A DNA stretch of 64,000 nucleotides from Leptotrichia sp. oral taxon 215 str. W9775 (GCF_000469505.1 NZ_KI272842.1:17780-81779), one strand, 5' to 3'; shown: positions 18,133 to 28,071, counted from the first letter of the stretch. Translations and numbers: made by a program. Notes: generated from the sequence alone by a model not told the origin.

Positions 18133-20472
18133 ATGGAAAAAAAATATGATGTACTGGAATTTTATAAAATAATAAATGAACTTATAAATCTATCAAAACT
18201 TGAAAAAACAAAGGAAAAATTTATAGATACGGATATCATTAAGGATAAGTCGACACTTGACAAGGAACTTATGCTGATGGCGGATCTGATTGATTTTTAC
18301 AAATTTGACGACGGATTTGAGCTTACAGGACTGTCAAATATACAGAGATACATAAATTCAATTGAGCTGATAGGTTCATATCTGAATGCTGAAGACCTGG
18401 CAGATTTAAGGAAAAACCTGTCTGTATTCAGAATTTCCAAGAGCAGGGCAAAAAATGTAAGGGATAAATACAAAACAATATGGACACTCTTTACAGATGT
18501 TGAAGAAGTGAAGGAAATAGAGCAGTTTATAGGAGAGGCCATAAATGATGATGGAAATCTGAAGGATGATGCCTCAATCGGACTAAGGGATGTGAGAAGA
18601 CAGAAACAGAATATAAATGCCAATATAAAAGAAAAATTTGATGACCTTATGAATAATAAGGAAACACAGAGGGCAATTCAGGAAAGAATAATTACTCAAA
18701 GAAATGACAGATATGTAATAGCTGTAAAAACAGATTTTAAAGGCCTTATAAAAGGAATAGAGCATGACAGGTCAGCAACTGGAAGTACAGTGTATATAGA
18801 ACCTTTAAATGTTGTTTCCTTAAATAACAAGCTCAGGGAATATGAAGCACGTGAAAGGGAAGAAATAAGAAAAATACTGTTAAGGCTTACAGAACTCATA
18901 AGAACTAAGAAGGAAGAAATAATCAGGATTAAGGAAATTCTGGAAAGACTGGATTATTTGAATGCCAAGACAGTATATTCAATAAATAAGAAATGTACAG
19001 TGCCTAAAGTTATAAATAAGGAATACTTGAAACTTGTAGAGGCGAGACATCCTCTGATTGATGAGAATACAGTTGTTCCTATAAATTTTGAATTGGGGAA
19101 CAGTGAAAATATAATGCTTATTACAGGACCGAATACAGGAGGAAAGACAGTTACTCTGAAGGTGGCAGGATTACTCACATTAATGGCATTATCAGGAATT
19201 CCGGTACCAGCAAATGAAAAAACAGAAATAGGACATTTTGGAAGTGTCCTTGCAGATATTGGAGATGAACAGAGCATAGAGCAGAACCTGTCTTCATTTT
19301 CAGGCCATGTGAAAAAAATAAAGGAAATAATGGAAGAGGCAAACAGCAGTTCCCTTGTGCTGATGGATGAGCTTGGAAGTGGTACTGATCCTATGGAAGG
19401 TGCAGCATTTGCAATGGCGATAATCGACTATCTGAACGGAAAGAATATAAAATCAATAATTACGACACACTACAGCGAAGTAAAGGCTTATGCCTTCAAT
19501 ACAACAGGCATAAAAAGTGCATCAATGGAATTTAATGTGGAAACGCTTTCGCCAACATACAGACTTCTTGAGGGGATTCCTGGAGAAAGTAATGCCCTTA
19601 TAATAGCAGGAAAATATGGAATAAGTGAGCAGATAATAAATACAGCCAGAAGCTACATAAGCGAAGATAATCAGAAAGTGGAAGAAATGCTTAAATCCAT
19701 CAAGGAAAAGAATGATGAGCTTGAAGTTCTGAAATTTGAACTGGAAAATACAAGAAGGGAATTTGAAGAACAGAAAAATTCTTATGAGCAGAAAATAACT
19801 CAGGTTGAAAATGAGAAAAATGAAGTTATAAAGAAGGCATATGAAGAAGCTGACAATTATCTGAAGGAAGTGCAGTCAAAGGCTAAAAACCTTATAGACA
19901 GAATAAGTCAGGACGAAGTGAAAAAGGAAGAGGCAAAAAATGCACAGAGAAGTCTGAATATGCTGAGGGAATCATTTATTGCAGATAAAAAGCAGAATGT
20001 AAAGGAAAGAAAAGTAGTTGCTAAAAATATCGATGTTCAGGAAGGGGAAGAAGTCCTTGTAAAAACATTGAACCAGAATGGAAAAGTTCTACGTATAATA
20101 CCTGAGACAAACAGTGTTCAGGTACAGGCGGGAATATTGAAATTAGTTGTTTCCATGGATGATATTGTAAAAATTGAGAAGAAAAAAGTAAACAAATTTA
20201 GAAGCTTTGCTTCACTTAAATCAAGTCAGGTAAGAGGGGAAATAGACCTGAGAGGAAAGAATGCCGATGAGGCGATCGCAGACCTTGAAGTGTACCTTGA
20301 CAGGGCAATGCTGACAGGGTATCACGAAGTGTATATTATTCATGGAAAAGGGACAATGGTTCTAAGAAAGAAAATTCAGGAATTTTTGAAAACTTCAAAA
20401 TATGTGACAGAATTCAAGGATGCTAACCAGAATGAAGGTGGAATCGGCTGTACGGTGGCTACTTTGAAGTAG
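18133..20472 (+). CDS. mutS2: Endonuclease MutS2
   Basis: MutS-family ATPase without mismatch-recognition domain. It acts on branched DNA and, in Bacillus, on collided ribosomes. The order is helical core, ATPase domain with Walker A GPNTGGKTVT (about residue 330) and Walker B VLMDELGSGTDP, a long coiled coil (about 515-630), and a C-terminal Smr nuclease domain with DLRGKNADEA and HGKGTMVLR. Length is 779 aa from ATG 18133. An ATG at 18103 has no ribosome site, while GAAGGAAG precedes 18133. It heads a run of same-strand genes. Confidence 0.93.
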   Translation: MEKKYDVLEFYKIINELINLSKLEKTKEKFIDTDIIKDKSTLDKELMLMADLIDFYKFDDGFELTGLSNIQRYINSIELIGSYLNAEDLADLRKNLSVFRISKSRAKNVRDKYKTIWTLFTDVEEVKEIEQFIGEAINDDGNLKDDASIGLRDVRRQKQNINANIKEKFDDLMNNKETQRAIQERIITQRNDRYVIAVKTDFKGLIKGIEHDRSATGSTVYIEPLNVVSLNNKLREYEAREREEIRKILLRLTELIRTKKEEIIRIKEILERLDYLNAKTVYSINKKCTVPKVINKEYLKLVEARHPLIDENTVVPINFELGNSENIMLITGPNTGGKTVTLKVAGLLTLMALSGIPVPANEKTEIGHFGSVLADIGDEQSIEQNLSSFSGHVKKIKEIMEEANSSSLVLMDELGSGTDPMEGAAFAMAIIDYLNGKNIKSIITTHYSEVKAYAFNTTGIKSASMEFNVETLSPTYRLLEGIPGESNALIIAGKYGISEQIINTARSYISEDNQKVEEMLKSIKEKNDELEVLKFELENTRREFEEQKNSYEQKITQVENEKNEVIKKAYEEADNYLKEVQSKAKNLIDRISQDEVKKEEAKNAQRSLNMLRESFIADKKQNVKERKVVAKNIDVQEGEEVLVKTLNQNGKVLRIIPETNSVQVQAGILKLVVSMDDIVKIEKKKVNKFRSFASLKSSQVRGEIDLRGKNADEAIADLEVYLDRAMLTGYHEVYIIHGKGTMVLRKKIQEFLKTSKYVTEFKDANQNEGGIGCTVATLK

Positions 20473-20536
20473 GAAATATTGAAACTTAAAAAAATGATTT
20501 AAAAAAACAAAAGGATTGTTCAAGGGAGATTAAAAA

Positions 20537-22024
20537 ATGAGATTTTACAACACAATGTCAAATAAAATTGAAGAATTTGAAACAATAGAAAAAGGAAAAG
20601 TAAAAATGTATGTCTGCGGGCCTACAGTATACAACTACATTCATTTGGGAAATGCAAGACCTATTATTGTTTTTGATACATTGGCAAGATATTTTAAATA
20701 TAGGGGCTATGATGTAACTTATATCCAGAATTTTACTGATGTGGATGACAAGATAATAAAAAGAGCAAATGAAGAGGGGATTTCTGTAAAGGAAGTGACA
20801 GAAAAATATATAAAAGGTTTTTTTGAAGATATAGAACCTCTGAATATATCAGATGATATAATACGGCCTAAAGTAACGGAAAACATGCCTGAAATAATAG
20901 AAATTATAAAGAAACTGATTGATGAAGGCTTTGCTTATGAGAAGGACGGAAATGTATTTTTTGAAGTAAAGAAATTTGAGGAATATGGGAGTCTGTCAAA
21001 TCAGAAGATAGATGAACTGGAAATAGGTGCAAGAGTAGATATAATGGAGGAAAAAAATAATCCGCTTGACTTTGCATTGTGGAAAAGAAAAAAAGAAGGG
21101 GAGCCCTACTGGGAATCACCATGGGGACAGGGACGTCCGGGATGGCATATAGAATGCAGTGCAATGGCAAAAAAATATTTAGGTGATACATTTGACATTC
21201 ATGGTGGTGGCCAAGATCTTGTTTTTCCTCATCATGAAAATGAAATAGCCCAGAGCAGATGTGCATATCATGGAAACTTTGCAAATTACTGGCTTCATAA
21301 CGGGTTTATTCAGGTAAATGGAGATAAAATGTCGAAATCACTTGGAAACTTCTTTCTACTAAGGGAAATATTAGGAAAAATTCCTGGAAATGTGGTAAGA
21401 TTATTTATATTGGGAACTCATTACAGAAAACCGATAAACTTTTCTATGGATAATATGGAAGATAGTAGAAAAACCCTGAAAAATATAGTAACTTCAATGA
21501 ATAATTTTTCAGAAATAATTGAAAAGTTTTCAGGTAAAGGGTCTCATGAAGGGGAAGTTTCTGATAATACTGGAAATAATAGTACTAACGAATTTAAGGA
21601 AAAAGTAAATGAACTTGATAAAAAGTTTATGGAAGCAATGGATGAGGATATGAATACGCCACAGGCACTGGCAGTAATATTTGATCAGATTAAGGAAACG
21701 AAGAAATTTTCGGTGAATATTTTAAATGGAGAAGAAGCTGAAGCTTTGAATTATTCATATAATTCATTGAGAAAAAAACTGGAAGAAGTTTTAGGAATAA
21801 TGCTATTTATGGAGGATGAAAATAAAAATTTTAAAAATAATGATAAATTGACTGGAAATTTGATTGAATTATTGATAAAATTAAGAGCAGATGCAAGAAA
21901 AGAAAAGAATTTTAAATTATCTGATGAAATAAGGGATAATCTGAAGGAATTAGGAATAGAAATACAGGATAATAAAGACGGTACAACAGGTTATACGATA
22001 CAGTCAAATAATAACGAAATATAA
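20537..22024 (+). CDS. cysS: Cysteine-tRNA ligase
   Basis: Class I aminoacyl-tRNA synthetase charging tRNA-Cys, 495 aa. CGPTVYN carries the first zinc Cys, and the HIGH-type motif appears as HLGN in YIHLGNARP. The other zinc ligands are in ECSAMA and the HHENE region. The KMSKS loop is DKMSKSLGN. The C-terminal anticodon-binding helical domain is present. A GGGAG site lies upstream. Between mutS2 and mreB, 64 and 15 bp away. Confidence 0.95.
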   Translation: MRFYNTMSNKIEEFETIEKGKVKMYVCGPTVYNYIHLGNARPIIVFDTLARYFKYRGYDVTYIQNFTDVDDKIIKRANEEGISVKEVTEKYIKGFFEDIEPLNISDDIIRPKVTENMPEIIEIIKKLIDEGFAYEKDGNVFFEVKKFEEYGSLSNQKIDELEIGARVDIMEEKNNPLDFALWKRKKEGEPYWESPWGQGRPGWHIECSAMAKKYLGDTFDIHGGGQDLVFPHHENEIAQSRCAYHGNFANYWLHNGFIQVNGDKMSKSLGNFFLLREILGKIPGNVVRLFILGTHYRKPINFSMDNMEDSRKTLKNIVTSMNNFSEIIEKFSGKGSHEGEVSDNTGNNSTNEFKEKVNELDKKFMEAMDEDMNTPQALAVIFDQIKETKKFSVNILNGEEAEALNYSYNSLRKKLEEVLGIMLFMEDENKNFKNNDKLTGNLIELLIKLRADARKEKNFKLSDEIRDNLKELGIEIQDNKDGTTGYTIQSNNNEI

Positions 22025-22039
22025 AAACTAGGAGGAAAA

Positions 22040-23071
22040 ATGGGAATATTTAAATTTTTAAGAGTATTTAGGGTCAATAAAAGTATATCAATAGATCTTG
22101 GAACTGCGAATATATTGATATATGACAAACAAAGAAAAAAAATAGTGCTAAATGAGCCATCAGTTGTAGCAAGGGACAGAAAAACAAGAAAAATAATAGC
22201 TGTTGGAAAAGAAGCCAGGGAAATGCTTGGGAAAACACCTGCAAGCATTGAAGCGATAAAACCTTTACAGGATGGAGTTATTGCAGATATAGATTCTACA
22301 ACAGAAATGATAAGCTATTTCATACATAAAATTTATGGAAATTCTTTATTCAAGCCTGAAGTTATGATCTGTGTCCCAATACAGGTTACAGGAATTGAAA
22401 GAAAGGCACTTTTTGATGCAGTAAAGGGAGCTAAGAAAACATATATTATTGAAGAGGGAAGAGCCGCAATAATAGGTTCAGGAGTGAATATTTCCAAGCC
22501 GGAAGGAAGCATGGTAATCGATATAGGTGGAGGTTCTACAGATGTTGCAATACTTTCACTTGATGAAATCATAGCAAGTAAATCAATAAGAATTGCAGGA
22601 AATAAATTTGATGATGATATTGTAAAATATATTAAGAAGAAATATAACCTTCTAATAGGTGACAGAACAGCTGAAAAAATAAAGAAAGAACTGGCAACAG
22701 CATTGAGAAGTGTTAATCCTGAAATAATGGAAATAAAGGGAAGAGATTTGGAATCAGGAATCCCTAACACAATAGAAGTAAATTCAAATGAAATATGTGA
22801 AGCAATTGAGGAATCATTGTACCAGATAGTAAACTCTACTAAGGAAGTACTTGAAAAATGTCCACCTGAACTTGCAGCTGATATACTTGACAACGGTATA
22901 GTAATGACTGGTGGAGGTTCACTGATAAAGGATTTCGTAGAACTTATGGAAAAAGAAATAGGAATAAATGTATATTTGTCACAGAATCCTTTAGATTCAG
23001 TAGTTTTAGGTGGAGGAGCAGCTTTTGATAATAAAAAACTGTTACAAACACTGCAAGTAAGAGAAAATTAG
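22040..23071 (+). CDS. mreB: Rod shape-determining protein MreB
   Basis: Bacterial actin that organises the elongation machinery at the inner membrane, 343 aa. Actin-fold nucleotide motifs are clear: DLGTANILIY (phosphate 1), VIDIGGGSTDVAI (phosphate 2) and MTGGGSLIKDF (adenosine). The short hydrophobic N-terminus MGIFKFLRVF could be a membrane-binding amphipathic helix. mreC and mreD are not adjacent, so it could equally be an additional MreB paralogue such as Mbl. AGGAGG precedes the ATG. Confidence 0.92.
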   Translation: MGIFKFLRVFRVNKSISIDLGTANILIYDKQRKKIVLNEPSVVARDRKTRKIIAVGKEAREMLGKTPASIEAIKPLQDGVIADIDSTTEMISYFIHKIYGNSLFKPEVMICVPIQVTGIERKALFDAVKGAKKTYIIEEGRAAIIGSGVNISKPEGSMVIDIGGGSTDVAILSLDEIIASKSIRIAGNKFDDDIVKYIKKKYNLLIGDRTAEKIKKELATALRSVNPEIMEIKGRDLESGIPNTIEVNSNEICEAIEESLYQIVNSTKEVLEKCPPELAADILDNGIVMTGGGSLIKDFVELMEKEIGINVYLSQNPLDSVVLGGGAAFDNKKLLQTLQVREN

Positions 23072-23099
23072 TCTGTCAGTAAAATTTATAGGGTGATTT

Positions 23100-24077
23100 A
23101 TGAAAAGTAAGGAAGTATTATCGGCATTTGAAAAGGAAGTTAAACAGAATAAAATTTCTGCAAGTTATCTTTTTTATGGAGATAAAAGAGTTGACTTACT
23201 TTTCTATGCACTTGAATTTTCAAAAATGGTAATGACAAAAGATATAGAAGATGAGGAAGAGAAAAAGAGCATAGAAAAAAAAATAGAAAATCTCCAACAT
23301 TCTGACATTGAAGTTATAAATAGAAAAAATGAAAATATAAAAATAGATGAAGTAAGAGAGCTGATTTATGATGCGATTGAATCAGCTTACAGTTCTCCTA
23401 AAAAGATTTTTATTCTCTGTGGAATAGAAAACTTAAGGAAAGAGTCTTCGAATGCACTGCTTAAGATTCTTGAAGAACCTCCGAAAGACGTCTATTTTAT
23501 TTTGCTTGCACGAAGTCTGAATATTATTTCAACAATAAAGTCACGGACTATAAAATTTCATCTGGAAGGGGCAAGTAATGAAGAACTTGGAGTCAGCAAG
23601 GAAATTTACTATTTTTTTGATGGAAATGAAAATAATATAAGAAGATATAAGGAAAACGGAATTCCGCTGGAAGAATATGAAGACGGGATAAATTCATATG
23701 AGGATGCATTGTCTAATATAAAGGCAATGAAGGAATATGCAAAAAATGAAATGGAGAATAATGAAAATAGCAGTTCAGACGCTAGTTTTCTGGAAATAAT
23801 AATAAATTATAACAGAAGTATAGAATATATAGTGAAAAAAATAAGATTTTTTAACATTGAAGAAGTTTACATGCTCGTTAATGAAATAGAAACTGAATTT
23901 AAGCAGGAAAGGGAACTTCTTGGAGATTTACTCGGTAAAATAATAATAGCGGCAAAGAGGACAGCAAATGGAGAAAATCTGAAAAAAATGATAAATATGA
24001 AAAACAGTCTTAGAAGTAATGTGAATGTGAGAAGTATTTTATTCAATTTTTTTAACACTTTGCAGGAAATTGTATAA
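23100..24077 (+). CDS. holB: DNA polymerase III delta-prime-like subunit
   Basis: 325-aa clamp-loader-type protein. The segment NALLKILEEPPKDVYFILLA is the AAA+ sensor-1 region shared by delta-prime and DnaX. The N-terminal P-loop is absent (FYGDKRVD in its place) and the zinc-finger cysteines of typical delta-prime are missing, so it is a degenerate, non-hydrolysing clamp-loader subunit. It follows mreB by 28 bp and has a weak ribosome site (GGGTGA). Assignment as HolB is likely but based on one conserved region. Confidence 0.75.
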   Translation: MKSKEVLSAFEKEVKQNKISASYLFYGDKRVDLLFYALEFSKMVMTKDIEDEEEKKSIEKKIENLQHSDIEVINRKNENIKIDEVRELIYDAIESAYSSPKKIFILCGIENLRKESSNALLKILEEPPKDVYFILLARSLNIISTIKSRTIKFHLEGASNEELGVSKEIYYFFDGNENNIRRYKENGIPLEEYEDGINSYEDALSNIKAMKEYAKNEMENNENSSSDASFLEIIINYNRSIEYIVKKIRFFNIEEVYMLVNEIETEFKQERELLGDLLGKIIIAAKRTANGENLKKMINMKNSLRSNVNVRSILFNFFNTLQEIV

Positions 24078-24117
24078 TAATCAGAATATAAAAAAAACTA
24101 AATTAGAAGGAGAAGCT

Positions 24118-25650
24118 ATGGATTTGAAACATTTGGTAAGTGGAACGGATATTAGAGGAATTGTTTCGGAAGTTGAAGGAAAAAAAGTAACTCTGACAGA
24201 AAAAGAAGTTGAATTTATAGGAAAAGCATTTGGAAACTGGATTACAAAAAAATACGGAAGAAAATCTGAACTTGAAAACAGAAAAATAAAAGTATCCGTA
24301 GGATATGACGCAAGACATACAGGGCCTAAGTTTTCAAAAATTTTGAGGGATGTTCTGAAAAGTATGGAAATAGATGTTTATGACTGCCAGATGTCCATAA
24401 CGCCTTCACTGTTTATGACTACAATATTTGAAGATTATAAGGCTGACGGAGCTATAATGATAACAGCAAGTCATCTGCCAAGCTGCTACAATGGACTGAA
24501 ATTTTTCACGACAGAAGGTGGTCTTGAAAAAACTGATGTAGTTGAAATGCTTGAAATGGGAAATAAAAAGGCATGTCAATGTGAAGCTAATCTTAAGGAA
24601 GCCCTTAAAATAGAAGAAAAAAAAGGAAGAAGCTATACAAAAAATCTGGCAGAAGATTACGCCGCATATACATGTGAATTTATAAGAAAAGAAACAGGAG
24701 AAGAAAAACCGTTAGAAAATCTTAAAATAGTAATTGATGCCGGAAACGGGGCGGCAGGATTTTTTGCTGATAAGGTAATAGAAGAGCTTGGCGGAAATTC
24801 AGAAGGAAGTCAGTTTTTAAATCCTGACGGAGATTTCCCAAATCACGTTCCAAATCCTGAAGCTAAGGAAGCAATAGAATCAATAAAAAAAGCAGTTCTG
24901 GATAACAATGCAGATTTTGGAATAATATTTGATGCAGACGGAGATAGAAGTGCCTTCATAGATAATACAGGACGTGAAATAAATAGAAACAACCTTATAG
25001 CACTGTTAAGTGATATACTTTTAAAACAGACTCCTGGAGCAACTATTGTTACTGATTCTGTAACTTCTGCAGGATTGAAAAAATTTATAGAAAATCATGG
25101 TGGAAAACATCATAGATTTAAAAGAGGATATAAAAATGTAATAAATGAAGCTAAAAGACTTAATAATGAAGGAGTTTACACTCCTCTTGCAATAGAAACT
25201 TCAGGCCACGCGGCTTTTATAAATAATTATTTCCTTGATGACGGTGCATATATGGCTGCCCTTCTTCTTATACAGCTTGTAAAAAGTAAAAAAGAAGGTG
25301 TAAATTTCACTGATATACTAAATGAGGTGGAAGAAGCCGCTGAAGAAAAGGAAATAAGATTTGCAATAAAGGCTGAAGACTTTAGAAGTGAAGGAAATAA
25401 AGTGCTGGAAGCTTTAGGTGAATATGCTGGAAATGTAAAAGGCTGGGAAATAGAAACTCCAAATTATGAAGGTGTGAGAATTATCTGTGACGGAAACAGC
25501 TGGTTTTTATTGAGACTGTCTTTACATGAACCTCTGCTTTGCCTAAATATAGAAACAGGAGAAAAGGGGAAAATTGAAGAAATACAGGGACAGATTTATG
25601 AATTTTTAAAAGACTTTGACAAGGTGGATATTACACCAATAAAAAAATAA
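24118..25650 (+). CDS. Phosphohexomutase (phosphomannomutase/phosphoglucomutase)
   Basis: Alpha-D-phosphohexomutase that moves phosphate between C1 and C6 of hexoses, 510 aa. The catalytic phosphoserine is Ser118 in TASHLP. The magnesium loop DADGDR is at about residues 272-277, the sugar-binding loop is ETSGHAAF, and the C-terminal phosphate-binding domain is present. The chosen ATG has AGAAGGAG upstream; an upstream in-frame ATG (24070) lies inside the preceding gene and has no ribosome site. It could feed envelope sugar nucleotides or glycolysis. Sugar preference cannot be read from the sequence. Confidence 0.88.
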   Translation: MDLKHLVSGTDIRGIVSEVEGKKVTLTEKEVEFIGKAFGNWITKKYGRKSELENRKIKVSVGYDARHTGPKFSKILRDVLKSMEIDVYDCQMSITPSLFMTTIFEDYKADGAIMITASHLPSCYNGLKFFTTEGGLEKTDVVEMLEMGNKKACQCEANLKEALKIEEKKGRSYTKNLAEDYAAYTCEFIRKETGEEKPLENLKIVIDAGNGAAGFFADKVIEELGGNSEGSQFLNPDGDFPNHVPNPEAKEAIESIKKAVLDNNADFGIIFDADGDRSAFIDNTGREINRNNLIALLSDILLKQTPGATIVTDSVTSAGLKKFIENHGGKHHRFKRGYKNVINEAKRLNNEGVYTPLAIETSGHAAFINNYFLDDGAYMAALLLIQLVKSKKEGVNFTDILNEVEEAAEEKEIRFAIKAEDFRSEGNKVLEALGEYAGNVKGWEIETPNYEGVRIICDGNSWFLLRLSLHEPLLCLNIETGEKGKIEEIQGQIYEFLKDFDKVDITPIKK

Positions 25651-25666
25651 ATATTAAGAGGACGGA

Positions 25667-26338
25667 TTGGAAAAGATGAAAAAAGAGAATATCCTGAGAG
25701 CGGTCAGAATAATTGTGTTAGTTATTTTTTGTCTATTTGCCGCAAAGGTTTTTATTGGGAAAAATGGGAACAGCAGTAATAATAGCAATCTGACGGCGGC
25801 ATCGAAAAATAATAAAGTTTCAGAAAAAAATAGTACAGGTACAAATTCCGGAAATAGCAGCAAAAATACTTCGAAAAAGAAAAAAGAAAAGGAAAAAACA
25901 GAAATTTCGGAGGAAAAATCTGCTAATACGGGGAATAGAAAATACAAAATAGATTATGACCATATAATTGGAGGGGATATTTCTTCCAATGGAGAAAAAG
26001 TTACAGGAGGCCATACTCTTTTAAAGGGTGATGTAAGAATTGTGAAGAAAATTGGGGCTCCTTCGAAAAATGGTGTATATAAAGCAAGTGTTGAAATAAG
26101 AAAACCTGACGGAACATGGCAGAAAAAAACCAGCAATGGAGGAGTAAATACAATGTTTCCTGAAAGCTGGGATGAAGCAAGGATAATAGATGAAATAAAT
26201 TCTGCATGGGAAAACAGGAAGGATTTAAAGGGAAGGGATAATAATATGTGGCAAGGAATAAGTAAAAGTGGAGTTGTCATGAGGGGATATAAAAGTCCAA
26301 GAATAACAGCCTATCCTGTTTTTGAAGGTGATAGATAA
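25667..26338 (+). CDS. Membrane-anchored or exported EndoU-type nuclease (putative toxin)
   Basis: 223 aa. A single hydrophobic segment (about residues 11-31) is followed by a Ser/Asn/Lys-rich low-complexity linker to about residue 90. The C-terminal domain matches the bacterial EndoU pattern: His99 in DHIIGG, His116 in GGHT, Lys139 in VYKA, then TMFPESW, SGVVMRGY and ITAYP. In this RNase fold two His and one Lys form the active site. EndoU domains are usually C-terminal toxin tips of CdiA or polymorphic toxins; here the domain stands alone behind a membrane anchor. The start is TTG 25667 (GAGG upstream) or ATG 25676. It follows the phosphohexomutase by 16 bp. Confidence 0.72.
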   Translation: MEKMKKENILRAVRIIVLVIFCLFAAKVFIGKNGNSSNNSNLTAASKNNKVSEKNSTGTNSGNSSKNTSKKKKEKEKTEISEEKSANTGNRKYKIDYDHIIGGDISSNGEKVTGGHTLLKGDVRIVKKIGAPSKNGVYKASVEIRKPDGTWQKKTSNGGVNTMFPESWDEARIIDEINSAWENRKDLKGRDNNMWQGISKSGVVMRGYKSPRITAYPVFEGDR

Positions 26339-26775
26339 TGAAAATTATATTTGGATATTATGATGATGAGGATTTTGGTCTGACAGCATACCCTGATATT
26401 CTTTATTCAGACAAGAAAAAGTTTGACTCTTCTAAAGAATACAAAAAGGAAGAGGAAAAAATAGAAGGATATAGAAAATTTTTAATAACAGGAATAATGG
26501 AAGATTTTCAGTATGTAGAAGTGCTGGAGGATTTTCTGCCGGAAATAAAAAAGGTGGATACAGGAAAGCTGAAGGAAACAGAATGGGATGGCCAGGCATT
26601 TCAACATAAGATAAATAAGAAAAAAGTTGAATTTACGCATACTATTTTTGGAGAATGTGAAGAGTATCCGAAATGGAGCTGTAAGTTTGATGAATATAAG
26701 AAAGTTCTTTATGGATGGGATAAGTTTCTAAAAATGCCGGAAAGTCTGGAGACAAAATTGGAAATAGAAATTTAG
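26338..26775 (+). CDS. Putative immunity protein for the EndoU nuclease
   Basis: 145-aa acidic soluble protein of no family I recognise. It starts with the ATG that shares one base with the EndoU stop codon (TAATG), so translation is coupled. The N-terminal part is rich in Asp/Glu (YYDDEDFG) and aromatic residues, and no signal or TM segment is visible. Position, tight coupling and acidity are what one expects of a cognate cytoplasmic inhibitor. The function is inferred from context only. Confidence 0.55.
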   Translation: MKIIFGYYDDEDFGLTAYPDILYSDKKKFDSSKEYKKEEEKIEGYRKFLITGIMEDFQYVEVLEDFLPEIKKVDTGKLKETEWDGQAFQHKINKKKVEFTHTIFGECEEYPKWSCKFDEYKKVLYGWDKFLKMPESLETKLEIEI

Positions 26776-26790
26776 GAAAAAATATGATAT

Positions 26791-26828
26791 AAATATATGT
26801 TATAAATAAAGTTTATAACATATATTTT
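26791..26828 (+). terminator. Terminator closing the mutS2-to-immunity gene run
   Basis: ATATATGTTATAAA and TTTATAACATATAT form a 14-bp perfect stem with a 5-base loop and a T run. Confidence 0.8.
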
Positions 26829-26848
26829 TTTAGAATGGAGGAAGATAA

Positions 26849-27310
26849 ATGGAATTTTACAGTCGAAGTTATCTGGAAAATTACAGATTAATTGGAGATG
26901 GAGTATCCTTAGTATTATTATTTGGGATGATATTGTTTTTTGGATTTTTAATGTTTAGATGGTTTAAAGGAAGTATTTCAGTAAGAGGAAAACAGCTCAG
27001 CCTATTATTTTTAATACTTGTATTGCTATTTGGACTGTTAAAGATAAGTGAATTTCAGGCTCAGAACAATCAGGAAAAAATAAGTAAAAATACAGCCAGT
27101 GTAATAAAAGGCCTTTCAGAAAAATTTAATGTCAGTGAAGATGAGATATATGTGAACACAAAGGAAATAACAGAACATACAGTTTATAAAATAAAGGATA
27201 AGTTTTATCAGATACATTGGGTAAATAACTCAATATTGGTGGAAGAAATGAAGGTGCCATATGTTGAAGATATAAAAATACTGGACGGAAACGAAGAAAA
27301 TAAAAAATAA
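26849..27310 (+). CDS. DUF3290 family membrane protein
   Basis: 153 aa. Two hydrophobic segments (about residues 20-38 and 48-65) are followed by a soluble domain with the NTASVIKGLSEKFNVSEDEIYVNT region typical of DUF3290. Function unknown. The family is commonly encoded next to a DUF421 protein, as here (25 bp apart), suggesting the two form a complex. GGAGG precedes the ATG. Confidence 0.75.
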   Translation: MEFYSRSYLENYRLIGDGVSLVLLFGMILFFGFLMFRWFKGSISVRGKQLSLLFLILVLLFGLLKISEFQAQNNQEKISKNTASVIKGLSEKFNVSEDEIYVNTKEITEHTVYKIKDKFYQIHWVNNSILVEEMKVPYVEDIKILDGNEENKK

Positions 27311-27335
27311 ATTTATATGGAAGGAGAAATAGGGA

Positions 27336-27965
27336 ATGGAATTTATAATACAGGTAGCTATAAAATTGACAATAGGCTTTACAGCATTGCTTATATACAT
27401 GAATATAAATGGAAAAGGACAGCTTGCACCGGTAACAGCGACAGACCAGATAGGAAACTACGTTTTAGGGGGAATAATTGGAGGAGTTATTTATAATCCG
27501 AGTATAACAGTTGTACAGTTTCTGATAGTTCTCCTTATATGGATTTCTCTTATGACGGCTATCAATTTCCTGAAAAATTCAAGCGAAGATGTAAAAAAAG
27601 TATTTGACGGTGAAATGGTATTTCTTGTTAAGGATGGAGAAATAATAAAGGAAAATTTTGCAAAGGTAAATTTATCCCTTGTGGATTTTTATACAAAAAT
27701 GCGTATGAAGGGTGTAGTCAGAGTTAAAGATATTGATAAAGCATTTGTCGAATCAAATGGTCAGATTACAATTCTTCAGAAAAATGATAAAAATCTTGCA
27801 ATACCTTTAGTTGCTGAAGGTAAAATACTTGAAACAGGACTGGAGCATATAGAAAAAGATAGAGAATGGCTAATGGAAAAATTAAAGGAAAAGAATGTTG
27901 AAAACCTTGAAGATGTTTTCTTAGCTGAATGGTCAGGAGACAAATTATTTGTTGTAATGAATTAA
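27336..27965 (+). CDS. DUF421 (YetF/YcaP-type) membrane protein
   Basis: 209 aa. Three N-terminal TM segments contain the TATDQIGNYVLGGIIGG motif characteristic of DUF421. A cytoplasmic domain follows with VFDGEMVFLVKDGEII and the LSLVDFYTKMRMKGV segment. Biochemical role not established; some members affect spore or envelope properties. Forms an operon with the DUF3290 gene and ends at a bidirectional terminator. Confidence 0.82.
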   Translation: MEFIIQVAIKLTIGFTALLIYMNINGKGQLAPVTATDQIGNYVLGGIIGGVIYNPSITVVQFLIVLLIWISLMTAINFLKNSSEDVKKVFDGEMVFLVKDGEIIKENFAKVNLSLVDFYTKMRMKGVVRVKDIDKAFVESNGQITILQKNDKNLAIPLVAEGKILETGLEHIEKDREWLMEKLKEKNVENLEDVFLAEWSGDKLFVVMN

Positions 27966-28013
27966 AAGGAAAACAAGCAGATAGAAATTTTAAATACAGA
28001 TACTGAAAATAAA

Positions 28014-28071
28014 AAATAGTTACTTAAATTTAAGACATATTCTACATCTTAAAAAGAGTAACTATTATTTT
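28014..28071. terminator. Bidirectional terminator between DUF421 and pspC genes
   Basis: AAATAGTTACT and AGTAACTATT pair, with an inner TTTAAGA/TCTTAAA stem. A runs lie on the left and T runs on the right, suiting both converging transcripts. Confidence 0.8.

Noticed and set aside
22333..22893. 186-codon minus-strand frame inside mreB
   Set aside because: Mirror frame of conserved actin-fold coding sequence; no homology or start signals.
25667..26338. Lipoprotein interpretation of the EndoU protein (Cys22 in the hydrophobic segment)
   Set aside because: The residues before Cys22 (VIF) do not form a lipobox and the hydrophobic segment continues past it.
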